Positions 21,613 to 28,694 of a stretch of DNA of 39,531 nt are shown here, one piece after another (position 1 is the first letter of the stretch; the number at the start of each line of letters is the position of its first letter). Below the pieces are notes generated by a model that made no database searches, had not been told where the DNA came from, and saw only the letters and a program-made list of their open reading frames with translations. Location of the stretch: NCBI GenBank assembly GCA_014379165.1, contig JACMMG010000015.1, positions 1 to 39,531 on the forward strand, read 5' to 3'. This DNA comes from Candidatus Parcubacteria bacterium. Lineage in GTDB: Bacteria; Patescibacteriota; Minisyncoccia; Phycocordibacterales; SBAW01. The position numbers and the translations under genes are program-made.

Positions 21613-23142
21613 CTACCGAGCAAACTCAATAGCGCGAGTCTCCCGTATAACAGCGATTTTTATTTCGCCTGGGTATTTAAGTTCGTTTTGTATACGAAGC
21701 GCTATATTGCGTGCTAAGTCGCGTGCGGCCAAGTCGCTCATCTCCTCTGGTTTTACAAATACACGCACTTCGCGTCCTGCGGAAATGGCGTATGACTTCT
21801 CAACACCCCCAAAGGAGTTCGCAATGCCTTCGATGTCACCGAGGCGCTTGAGATAATTTTCGACAGAATCGCGGCGTGCTCCAGGGCGACCGCCTGAAAT
21901 AGCGTCTGCTACCTGCACGATAATGCTTTCAGTAGTTTCGTACGGATATTCCTCGTGATGCGCCTGCATTGCCTTGACAACTTCTTCGGAAACGCCGAAT
22001 TTTTGCAAAATCCTGCGGCCGATTTCAACGTGCGTTCCTTGCACTTCATGGTCTAGCGCCTTGCCGATGTCATGTAAAAGCGCTCCTGCTCGCGCCACTT
22101 GCGGGTTCGCACCAAGTTCTTCGGCAATCATTCCGGCAATATGTGCCATTTCAACTGAGTGCTGCAAGACCGATTGTCCGTAGGAAGTTCGGAAGTGAAG
22201 TCGGCCTAAAATCTGAGTCAATTGGGGAGCAAGGTTAAGCACTCCTGCTTCATAGGCGGCTGCTTCGCCCTTTTCCTTAATTATTTTTGTTACTTCGCCT
22301 TTTGCCTTCTCTACTATTTCTTCGATTTTTGCAGGCTGTATGCGGCCGTCAAGTATTAAATTTTCAAGCGCTACGCGGGCAACGGCTCGGCGTAGGGGAT
22401 CGTAAGACGAAAGCACAATAGAGCCTGGCGTATCATCGATAATTACTTCAACACCGGTCGCGCGTTCAAATGCCTTGATATTGCGGCCTTCTTTACCGAT
22501 AATTTTTCCTTTAATGTCGTCGTTCGGAATAGTGATGGCACTAGCCATAGTGTCTGACGCTACCGAATTGCCGAGGCGATGAATTGCGGTCGTCAAAATT
22601 TCTCGTGCGCGGCGCTCAAGTTTCTCTTGCCCGGTTTGTTCGAGCTTTTGAATGCGCACCATAAAGTCTTCATCAGACTCTCGCGCAAGCTCGCTCATAA
22701 GAAGTTCTCGTGCGTCGTCTTTGGTGAGGCCTGCTACTTTGGCAAGTTCATCTTGACGCGCAAGGACGAGCGCATCGGCGCGCTCTTTTATTGCTTTTAC
22801 TTCTTCAATGCGACTCTTCACCCCTTCAACTTCACGTTCAAGTTCAGTTTGCTTTTTGTCGAGAGATTCTTCGCGTTTGAATACACGCTCTTCTGCACGT
22901 GTGAGCTTGTCTTCTTTTTCTTTTAGAGTTCCTTCGGCGGAAGCTGCTAGTTCTTTAGCTTGCGTTTCCGCTTCGCCCGTTATGCGTTTTGCATCTTCGC
23001 GCGCAGTGAGAATTATTTGTTTGACCTCAAGCTCTATCGAGCCTTTGCGAGAAAGCACGAAAAGCCAGCGGAATACGTATCCGATAATAATGCCCAGAAG
23101 CCCCGTCAAACTCATTAATATGAGTGCGTATGTAAGTGACAT
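21613..23142 (-). CDS. rny: Ribonuclease Y
   Basis: RNase Y is the membrane-anchored endoribonuclease that starts mRNA decay in many bacteria. A membrane segment (residues 4-28) is followed by a long Lys/Glu-rich coiled coil (about 35-180). A KH domain (IPNDDIKGKIIGKEGRNIKA, about 205-265) and an HD domain (GALLHDIGKALDHE, about 345-360) follow, then the conserved C-terminus ending RAIEFAR. At 509 aa it is of normal length. The ATG has no SD. clpP lies upstream on the same strand across a 244-nt gap. Confidence 0.97.
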   Translation of the reverse strand: MSLTYALILMSLTGLLGIIIGYVFRWLFVLSRKGSIELEVKQIILTAREDAKRITGEAETQAKELAASAEGTLKEKEDKLTRAEERVFKREESLDKKQTELEREVEGVKSRIEEVKAIKERADALVLARQDELAKVAGLTKDDARELLMSELARESDEDFMVRIQKLEQTGQEKLERRAREILTTAIHRLGNSVASDTMASAITIPNDDIKGKIIGKEGRNIKAFERATGVEVIIDDTPGSIVLSSYDPLRRAVARVALENLILDGRIQPAKIEEIVEKAKGEVTKIIKEKGEAAAYEAGVLNLAPQLTQILGRLHFRTSYGQSVLQHSVEMAHIAGMIAEELGANPQVARAGALLHDIGKALDHEVQGTHVEIGRRILQKFGVSEEVVKAMQAHHEEYPYETTESIIVQVADAISGGRPGARRDSVENYLKRLGDIEGIANSFGGVEKSYAISAGREVRVFVKPEEMSDLAARDLARNIALRIQNELKYPGEIKIAVIRETRAIEFAR

Positions 23143-23386
23143 AAGCGATTTAGTTAAACCGCTTCCGCCCCTCCTGATGAATAGTCGCTGTGATCAGCGC
23201 GCACACTAAGCCCTCTGAATTTTTGTCACAGAATTAAACGTCAATGTGGAAGCAAAAGCGGAAAGAAACATACAAAATAAAAGTTAAGTGTTTAGAACGT
23301 TGAAGTCGAAATGAACGCTTCAACAATACCAGATTATTGCACAGGGTGCAATGAGCTTCTAGCGCCTAGCTTCTAGCCACTAGCAG
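23143..23386 (-). other. rny upstream region with several hairpins
   Basis: No gene. It contains ATTGCAC-AGG-GTGCAAT (23335-23351), arms GTTGAAG/CTTCAAC (about 23300-23325) and a direct repeat of AGCTTCTAGC (from about 23352). Whether these terminate clpP or structure the rny leader cannot be decided by eye. Confidence 0.45.
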
Positions 23387-24001
23387 TTACTTTTTCATCG
23401 ACTTGCTGCCGAAAATATCGTCGATAATGCCGTACTTCTGGGCTTCAAGCGCATCCATAAAGTAGTCACGCTCAACATCCTTTTCTATCTGCGAAAGCGG
23501 TTTGCCGGTCGCTTTGGCAAGAATTTTGTTGAGTTTATCGCGGGTGGCGATAATGTGTCTTGCGGTGATTTCAATATCGGTGGCCTGACCCTGGGCTCCG
23601 CCCCATGGCTGGTGGATCATCACCTCGGCATTCGGAAGTGTAAAGCGCTTACCCTTGGCACCTCCTGCAAGAAGTATGGCAGCACCTGATGCGGCAATGC
23701 CAATACACACCGTTGAGACATCGGGCTTGATAAAGCTCATGGTGTCGAGCATCGCAAGAGTTGCCGTAACAGAGCCGCCTGGGGAGTTGATATAAAGCTG
23801 AATATCTTTTTTAGGGTCTTCAGAGGCCAAAAAGAGGAGCTGAGCAATAACTAAGTTTGCAGTGTGATCTTCAATAGGACCGCCAAGGAAGATGATGCGC
23901 TCGCGTAAAAGACGGGAGAAAATATCGAATGCGCGCTCGCCGTAGGGGCTTTTTTCGACCACCATTGGCACTAGTTGGTTATAGATTTCGTTGTTTTGCA
24001 T
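23387..24001 (-). CDS. clpP: ATP-dependent Clp protease proteolytic subunit
   Basis: ClpP forms the barrel protease fed by Clp ATPases. The catalytic triad is seen as Ser in CIGIAASGAAILLAGGAKGK (usually AASMGA), His in VMIHQPWGGAQGQATDIE and Asp in VERDYFMDALEA. SPGGSVTATLAMLD is the oxyanion-side loop. At 204 aa it is normal. No SD. tig lies beyond it on the same strand but is separated by two plus-strand cassettes, breaking the common tig-clpP adjacency. Confidence 0.97.
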   Translation of the reverse strand: MQNNEIYNQLVPMVVEKSPYGERAFDIFSRLLRERIIFLGGPIEDHTANLVIAQLLFLASEDPKKDIQLYINSPGGSVTATLAMLDTMSFIKPDVSTVCIGIAASGAAILLAGGAKGKRFTLPNAEVMIHQPWGGAQGQATDIEITARHIIATRDKLNKILAKATGKPLSQIEKDVERDYFMDALEAQKYGIIDDIFGSKSMKK

Positions 24002-24038
24002 AGCTATATTATGCCTAATTTTAAGGACTTTTTGAAGC

Positions 24039-24068
24039 TTGACAAATTGGTATTAAGTATGATATAAT
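24039..24068 (+). promoter_or_regulatory. Consensus sigma-70 promoter of the 24116 cassette
   Basis: Perfect TTGACA (24039-24044) and perfect TATAAT (24063-24068), spacer 18 nt: the same arrangement as 6461-6490. Confidence 0.88.
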
Positions 24069-24115
24069 ATAAGGTAAAGTACATTTCGGTTCAACTCAAA
24101 CCATTGGGGGCGAAT

Positions 24116-24499
24116 ATGCTCAATGTAGATCAAGAAACGTTCCGCGATCTGGTCTTGATAGGTGGGACGATCGCGGTAGCAGTCGTCTTGGGTGGCCTCT
24201 TGCTTTGGGGGCTCATCAGTATCATCAAGCGATTCTCGCTGACCTTCATCGCCATAATCGTGGCGGGCGCGATGGTGGTGGTGTTGGCAATCATGCCACC
24301 AACCCCTGAGATAGTGAGCTTACGTGAGGGTGCGATGGTCATTGGTGCCCTCGCGGTTATCGGCGGCTTCGCTATTGATCTGTTTAAGAAACACAACGAG
24401 GCCAAGGCAAGGCAGAAGAAGAAATCACACAAACCCAACAAGAAGGACCTCCTCGCCCAGCTTCTGGCTGCGGAAGCTGACGAGGGCAGGGGTCACTAG
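24116..24499 (+). CDS. Small membrane protein (127 aa), unknown
   Basis: The start is the ATG at 24116 behind a GGGGG SD; a TTG at 24104 overlaps that SD. Three hydrophobic spans (around LVLIGGTIAVAVVLGGLLLW, LTFIAIIVAGAMVVVLAI and AMVIGALAVIGGFAIDLF) are followed by a very basic cytoplasmic tail (KARQKKKSHKPNKKDL). No family recognised. With its own consensus promoter and terminator, it is a self-contained plus-strand unit between clpP and tig. Confidence 0.85.
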   Translation: MLNVDQETFRDLVLIGGTIAVAVVLGGLLLWGLISIIKRFSLTFIAIIVAGAMVVVLAIMPPTPEIVSLREGAMVIGALAVIGGFAIDLFKKHNEAKARQKKKSHKPNKKDLLAQLLAAEADEGRGH

Positions 24500-24524
24500 T
24501 TCCAACTCGCGACCTTGTCGCACA

Positions 24525-24555
24525 AGGGGCCCGGCAAAAGCTTGGGCCTCTTTTT
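24525..24555 (+). terminator. Terminator of the 24116 gene
   Basis: 8-bp stem AGGGGCCC / GGGCCTCT (one G-U) with an 11-nt loop and a T5 run. Confidence 0.82.
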
Positions 24556-24632
24556 ATTCCAAATTGACGAAAATCACTCTTTACTGCAAAGTTTGATTAG
24601 AAGCGGTAACGCAAGGTCGTAGGGGTAGTGTC

Positions 24633-24989
24633 ATGGCAACGATTATTGTCAGACTGATTGCGAGCATATCACTCGCAGGAGCGTGGTGGCACATGTTTGT
24701 CCTTGGTCGCATCATATTTTCGACCTTCGGCTGTAACAAGATCGGCGCGCGCGGAGCATGTGCTGATCTGCAGGAGGCGTATTATGAGGGTCTTCGACAG
24801 GGGGGCATCGTGCTGCTGCTAATCGCCTTAGCCTATAGACTCATAACCCGGACTCGCCGGGGCTCACACACCGCTGATCAAGAGCGGTTCGACAAGTTCT
24901 TCTTCGTAGGCATACTGGCATCTTTTTTTGCTGGTTGCCTTGCTACAGGCATCACAGGCTACATGAACTACGGGATTGCGGCCCTGTAG
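24633..24989 (+). CDS. Small membrane protein (118 aa), unknown
   Basis: Three hydrophobic spans are visible: LIASISLAGAWWHMFVLGRI, GGIVLLLIALAYRLI and FFFVGILASFFAGCLATGIT. A two-Cys loop lies in between (FGCNKIGARGACADLQ), suggesting a possible disulfide outside the membrane. GGGG lies upstream of the ATG. No clear promoter was found between it and the previous terminator, although TTGACG at 24564 is a candidate -35. A terminator follows. No family recognised. Confidence 0.8.
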   Translation: MATIIVRLIASISLAGAWWHMFVLGRIIFSTFGCNKIGARGACADLQEAYYEGLRQGGIVLLLIALAYRLITRTRRGSHTADQERFDKFFFVGILASFFAGCLATGITGYMNYGIAAL

Positions 24990-24999
24990 AAACTAGGAC

Positions 25000-25029
25000 T
25001 AGGCGGCGCGAAAGCGACGCCTATTTTTT
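25000..25029 (+). terminator. Terminator of the 24633 gene
   Basis: Stem TAGGCG-G-CGC / GCG-A-CGCCTA with GAAA tetraloop, followed by T6. Confidence 0.9.
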
Positions 25030-25085
25030 ACTCCACTCATTGGTATTTATAGTTTCGCTATAGCGTAATTTAAAATACCGATGAT

Positions 25086-26159
25086 CTAAGCAGTCTTGAC
25101 CTCTCCCTCCAAAAGTTTAAGGACCTGTTCGTTGCGAAGCACTGTTTCAATATGAACGCGTACTAAGTCTGGCCGTGCCTGGGGGAAGTGCTCAAACGCG
25201 TGTTTCATCTCCGCCTCTATTGCGGTTGCGTCAGCCTCTACTTTTTCTTCTTCAGCAATTTTATTTAAGGTCAGCTGGAGTTTAGCGCGTTTTTTTGCTT
25301 GCTGCCGAAACTCATTGCGCAGGTCTTCCTCGGTTTTGTTTATCTGTTTTAGGTAATCTTCGAATTTTATATTGAAGCGCGCGATATCGTCTTTCATCTG
25401 CGCAAGTATTTTTTCAAGCTCACTTTCAATAAACACTCGCGGAACTTCCACTTTCGTCTTTTCAAGTATTGCGTCGATTATTTTGCCGCGCCTTGCATCG
25501 CGTGCCCCGCGCTCCTTCTCCTCACCGATGCCTTTTTTGATCTGTGCCTTAAGAGCATCGAGATTTTCAAACGCGCCAAGTGACTTTGCAAATTCATCAT
25601 TAAGCTCCGGCAACTCTCCCGGAGGACCGTCCTCCGTAGGATTTGCGGAGGACGGTCCTCCGGGACTTCTGCGAGACTGCCGCAGATCCTCAATCGTCTT
25701 ATCTACCTCTTCGTCTGTAGCAGGCAATGTTGCTTCGGCAACAATTCCTTCCCCAATTTTTTTCCAGTCTTTAGGGATTAGTATTAGGGGGTACACTGCC
25801 GCGAGTACCGTAATACCAACGGGGTTCCCGGGTGCCAATTTAGTAATTTTAATTTCAGGCCGGCCCACAGCATCAACTTTATGCCACGCAAGCAATAGGG
25901 GATAAAACTCCTGCATGAAGTGTTCTGTGGCCTCTTCTAAGACGGCAGTTTCGCCGACTCGTTTTAAGACCATATCTTTAGGTACTTTGCCTTTTCGAAA
26001 GCCCGGCAAGTCGACATGCTCTGCCATGTGGGTGAGCGCTTCGTCTTGGTATGCTCCAATTGCATCAGGAGGAACCTCGCCCGTGAGCTCTATTTCAGAG
26101 TCGGGAAGAGTCTTTAGCGAAAAAGTCTTCGCGATCGCTTCAAAATCTGGTTTTTGCAT
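25086..26159 (-). CDS. tig: Trigger factor lacking the PPIase domain
   Basis: Trigger factor is the ribosome-bound chaperone for nascent chains. The ribosome-docking signature HVDLPGFRKGKVPKDMVLKR is at residues 48-67. The helical C-terminal substrate arms run from about 185 to 357. The central FKBP domain is missing: length is 357 aa against about 430. In its place, residues 165-181 (SPGGPSSANPTEDGPPG) are encoded by a perfect 20-bp inverted repeat. No SD. A 54-aa membrane-protein gene precedes it on the same strand. Confidence 0.94.
   Translation of the reverse strand: MQKPDFEAIAKTFSLKTLPDSEIELTGEVPPDAIGAYQDEALTHMAEHVDLPGFRKGKVPKDMVLKRVGETAVLEEATEHFMQEFYPLLLAWHKVDAVGRPEIKITKLAPGNPVGITVLAAVYPLILIPKDWKKIGEGIVAEATLPATDEEVDKTIEDLRQSRRSPGGPSSANPTEDGPPGELPELNDEFAKSLGAFENLDALKAQIKKGIGEEKERGARDARRGKIIDAILEKTKVEVPRVFIESELEKILAQMKDDIARFNIKFEDYLKQINKTEEDLRNEFRQQAKKRAKLQLTLNKIAEEEKVEADATAIEAEMKHAFEHFPQARPDLVRVHIETVLRNEQVLKLLEGEVKTA
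25617..25665. repeat. Perfect 20-bp inverted repeat inside tig
   Basis: The arms 25617-25636 and 25646-25665 are exactly complementary around a 9-nt loop. Each arm itself contains GGAGGAC-N-GTCCTCC, so two palindromes sit in tandem. It is read in frame as part of the tig linker. Confidence 0.9.
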
Positions 26160-26177
26160 TGCAGGATAGTAGCATAA

Positions 26178-26342
26178 TTAATTTGCTTTTGCCTGGTCTT
26201 GCGAGGCTGGAGGAGTTTGCCTTTGCTCTTGCTGCATTACTAAAAAATAAATACCGCCTACGATAAACACAAGAACGATAACAAAGATTGCCGCAAGCGG
26301 CCCCATCGGCTCGGGCTTTTTGTTTGCAGGAGGGGTTTCCAT
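26178..26342 (-). CDS. Small single-pass membrane protein (54 aa)
   Basis: The frame starts METPPANKKPEPMGPLAAIF and contains one hydrophobic span (LAAIFVIVLVFIVGGIYFLV, residues 16-35) and a Gln/Pro-rich polar tail. It ends 18 nt before the tig start on the same strand, so it is probably co-transcribed with tig. An in-frame ATG two codons upstream (26348) is an alternative start. No SD. No family recognised. Small tail-anchored proteins of this kind are common in reduced genomes. Confidence 0.7.
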   Translation of the reverse strand: METPPANKKPEPMGPLAAIFVIVLVFIVGGIYFLVMQQEQRQTPPASQDQAKAN

Positions 26343-26378
26343 ATGCATTCACTATATCATTTCCAAAAAAAATCTCAG

Positions 26379-26406
26379 TTGAATTTATACGCAGTGCCGC
26401 TATACT
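26379..26406 (+). promoter_or_regulatory. Promoter of ppaC
   Basis: TTGAAT (26379-26384) and TATACT (26401-26406), spacer 16 nt. The ATG is 16 nt after the -10, so the leader is about 10 nt. Confidence 0.6.
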
Positions 26407-26422
26407 ATTCCTAACCACTACT

Positions 26423-27349
26423 ATGGCAGCTATTACTAAAGTTTTTGGGCATATATCGCCTGATACGGACACAACGTGCTGCGCAATTATATGGGCTTGG
26501 TACCTTAATAATCACACTACAACAAAAGCGGCACCCTTTGTACTTGGGGAACTTAATAAAGAAACCTCGTTTGTCCTTAATCGGTGGAATGTAGAGCAGC
26601 CCGCCCTCCTTGAGCTTGCTGCCGAGGACGATGTCGTCATTGTAGATACCAATAATCCGCAGGAGCTTCCGGAAAATATAAACGACGCGAATATTCTCAC
26701 TATCATTGACCACCACAAATTAACAGGAGGCCTCACGAGCAAAGTGCCGCCGACGGTTACTATGCGGCCGCTTGCCTGCACTGCAACACTTCTTTACGAC
26801 TTAATGGGTGAGGTAGGTGAATCTCTTCCGGAAGATATCGCAGGCCTTACTCTCTCGTGCATCCTTTCCGACACACTCCAGTTCCGCTCTCCAACAACCA
26901 CACCGCACGATAAAGACGTTGCCGAAAAGATAGCAAAAAAATTAGGAATAAATATTTCCGAATATGCGGCTGAAATGTTTGCTGCAAAATCTGATGTGTC
27001 AGATTACACCGATGCGGGCCTTATACATCTCGATAGCAAAAAATCCTCCGTCGGCGATAAAAATATTCGTATTTCTGTTGTAGAAACAACTACACCAGCC
27101 TCTATACTTGCAAGAAAGAGCGGTCTTATTGCAGCAATACAAAAGATTGTTGCAGAAGAGTCAGATGTAGATGACGTACTTTTCTTTATCGTTGATATCT
27201 TAAAAGAAGAGGCAACTGTGCTCACCTACAACGAGCTGACTTCAAAAATAATCGCAGTATCTTTCGGCATAACAGTCTCGGGCGATACGGTAGTACTGCC
27301 GGGGATTGTTTCTCGTAAGAAACAAATTCTCCCGGCCCTCAAGATATAA
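26423..27349 (+). CDS. ppaC: Manganese-dependent (family II) inorganic pyrophosphatase
   Basis: It hydrolyses PPi and pulls biosynthetic reactions forward. The DHH-superfamily motifs are KVFGHISPDTDTTCCAIIWA, VVIVDTNNPQE, LTIIDHHKLTGG (DHH) and SCILSDTLQFRSPTTTPHD. The C-terminal DHHA2 domain ends with the substrate motif SRKKQILP. At 308 aa it has the length of the PpaC type without CBS domains. The start is the ATG at 26423; the longer open frame upstream crosses the promoter. No SD. Confidence 0.95.
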   Translation: MAAITKVFGHISPDTDTTCCAIIWAWYLNNHTTTKAAPFVLGELNKETSFVLNRWNVEQPALLELAAEDDVVIVDTNNPQELPENINDANILTIIDHHKLTGGLTSKVPPTVTMRPLACTATLLYDLMGEVGESLPEDIAGLTLSCILSDTLQFRSPTTTPHDKDVAEKIAKKLGINISEYAAEMFAAKSDVSDYTDAGLIHLDSKKSSVGDKNIRISVVETTTPASILARKSGLIAAIQKIVAEESDVDDVLFFIVDILKEEATVLTYNELTSKIIAVSFGITVSGDTVVLPGIVSRKKQILPALKI

Positions 27350-27369
27350 AGCGAAGACGTCGGTTTTTT

Positions 27370-28602
27370 TTATTCAGTCTCTTTGGTTTCTACTACCTCT
27401 GCTGGAGCTTCTGCAGGTGCTTCTTCTGCGGGTGTGGCAGCTTCGCCCGCTTCATCGGCTTTTGCAACTGTTTGACCGCCGACAGACTGAATGTCGATTC
27501 TCCAACCGGTCAGTTTTGCAGCCAAGCGCACATTTTGTCCGCCGCGACCTATCGCTAAACTCTGCTGGTCTTCCGCAACTTTGATTGTTGCTTTGTGTTC
27601 TCCTTCGTCAAGTTCAACAGATGCTACTCGCGCGGGAGAAAGCGCTTCTTCAATAAATGCTTTTGGATCTTCGTTCCATTCAACAATGTCTATCTTCTCG
27701 CCACCCAGTTCGCTCGTGACAGTTGAGACACGCACACCGCGCTGGCCAACTAGGGAACCAACCGGGTCAACGTGCGGGTCGGTTGAAGCAACGGCAACTT
27801 TTGAACGCGAACCGGCTTCGCGCGCGATAGCTTTAAACACGACCGTGCCGTGTGCGGCTTCCGGCGCCTCCATTTCAAAAAGTTTCGCAAGAAAGTTCGA
27901 ATGCGCACGAGAAAGGCGCAAGTAAATGCCGCGCGGGCTTTCTTCTACCTGGTAGAGAAGCGCGCGAATGCGCTCGCCTTGGCGATACCGTTCGCCCGGG
28001 ATTTGTTCTTCGTATGGAAGGATACCCGTTGCTCGGCCAAGGTCAATGTAAATATTGCCGCGCTCCATGCGTTGCACGGTACCGCTTACGATTTCTCCCT
28101 GGCGCGCGCCGTATTCTGCAACGACGGATACTTTTTCTGCTTCGCGGATTTTCTGGATGATAACCTGCTTGGCGGTTTGTGCGGCGATGCGGCCGTAGTC
28201 GTCTTTGCTTTCAAGTGGAAAGACAAGTTCCTCACCAACCTGGGCGTCGCGTTTTATGAACTTAGCGTCCTCAAGTGTAATGTGCTGCTCGGGGTTAAAG
28301 CGCGGAAGCTCAAGAATTGGTTTGCCCTCTTCGTCGTATTGAATTTCCCGTGGCGCTTCTTCTTCGTCTTCGGGCGCGAAGCGCACCGTGTTTTCATCAA
28401 CTACTTCTTTTACCTGCAGGAACTGAGTTGTGCCTGTGTCCATATCAAGGTGCGCACGGATTATCTGTCCTTTTTTTGCGTATTCTTTTTTGTACGCGGT
28501 TGCAAGCGCAGCTTCGATAGCCTCGATAACTTTCACGCGTGGAATGCCGCGCTCTTCTTCAAGCTCGGAGAGAACTGAGTTCATTACTTTTAGATCAAAC
28601 AT
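27370..28602 (-). CDS. nusA: Transcription termination/antitermination protein NusA
   Basis: NusA binds RNA polymerase and stimulates pausing and hairpin termination. An N-terminal RNAP-binding domain carries an acidic insertion (DEEEAPREIQYDEEGKPILE, about residues 79-98). An S1 domain follows (GEIVSGTVQRMERGNIYIDL), then KH1 (VDPVGSLVGQRGVRVSTVTS) and KH2 (QSLAIGRGGQNVRLAAKLTG). An Ala/Glu-rich tail closes the 410-aa protein. No acidic AR repeats. Its leader has a strong promoter and a terminator-like hairpin before the ATG at 28602. Confidence 0.97.
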   Translation of the reverse strand: MFDLKVMNSVLSELEEERGIPRVKVIEAIEAALATAYKKEYAKKGQIIRAHLDMDTGTTQFLQVKEVVDENTVRFAPEDEEEAPREIQYDEEGKPILELPRFNPEQHITLEDAKFIKRDAQVGEELVFPLESKDDYGRIAAQTAKQVIIQKIREAEKVSVVAEYGARQGEIVSGTVQRMERGNIYIDLGRATGILPYEEQIPGERYRQGERIRALLYQVEESPRGIYLRLSRAHSNFLAKLFEMEAPEAAHGTVVFKAIAREAGSRSKVAVASTDPHVDPVGSLVGQRGVRVSTVTSELGGEKIDIVEWNEDPKAFIEEALSPARVASVELDEGEHKATIKVAEDQQSLAIGRGGQNVRLAAKLTGWRIDIQSVGGQTVAKADEAGEAATPAEEAPAEAPAEVVETKETE

Positions 28603-28619
28603 AATGTTTTAGAGTATTT

Positions 28620-28655
28620 TTTTAAAAACCGAACCGCCCCTCTCAGGGCGGTTTC
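28620..28655 (-). promoter_or_regulatory. Terminator-like attenuator in the nusA leader
   Basis: In the minus-strand RNA the 8-bp GC-rich stem AACCGCCC / GGGCGGTT (28632-28639, 28646-28653) is followed by CGG then five T. It lies between the nusA promoter and the ATG. No minus-strand gene ends here, so a leader attenuator fits better than a gene terminator. Confidence 0.6.
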
Positions 28656-28665
28656 AGATGCAATC

Positions 28666-28694
28666 AGTATACTCTCGCTATATACTAGTGTCAA
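28666..28694 (-). promoter_or_regulatory. Promoter of nusA
   Basis: On the minus strand perfect TTGACA (28689-28694) and TATACT (28666-28671), spacer 17 nt. It overlaps a plus-strand TATACT (28681-28686) that serves the divergent PilB-like gene. Confidence 0.8.
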
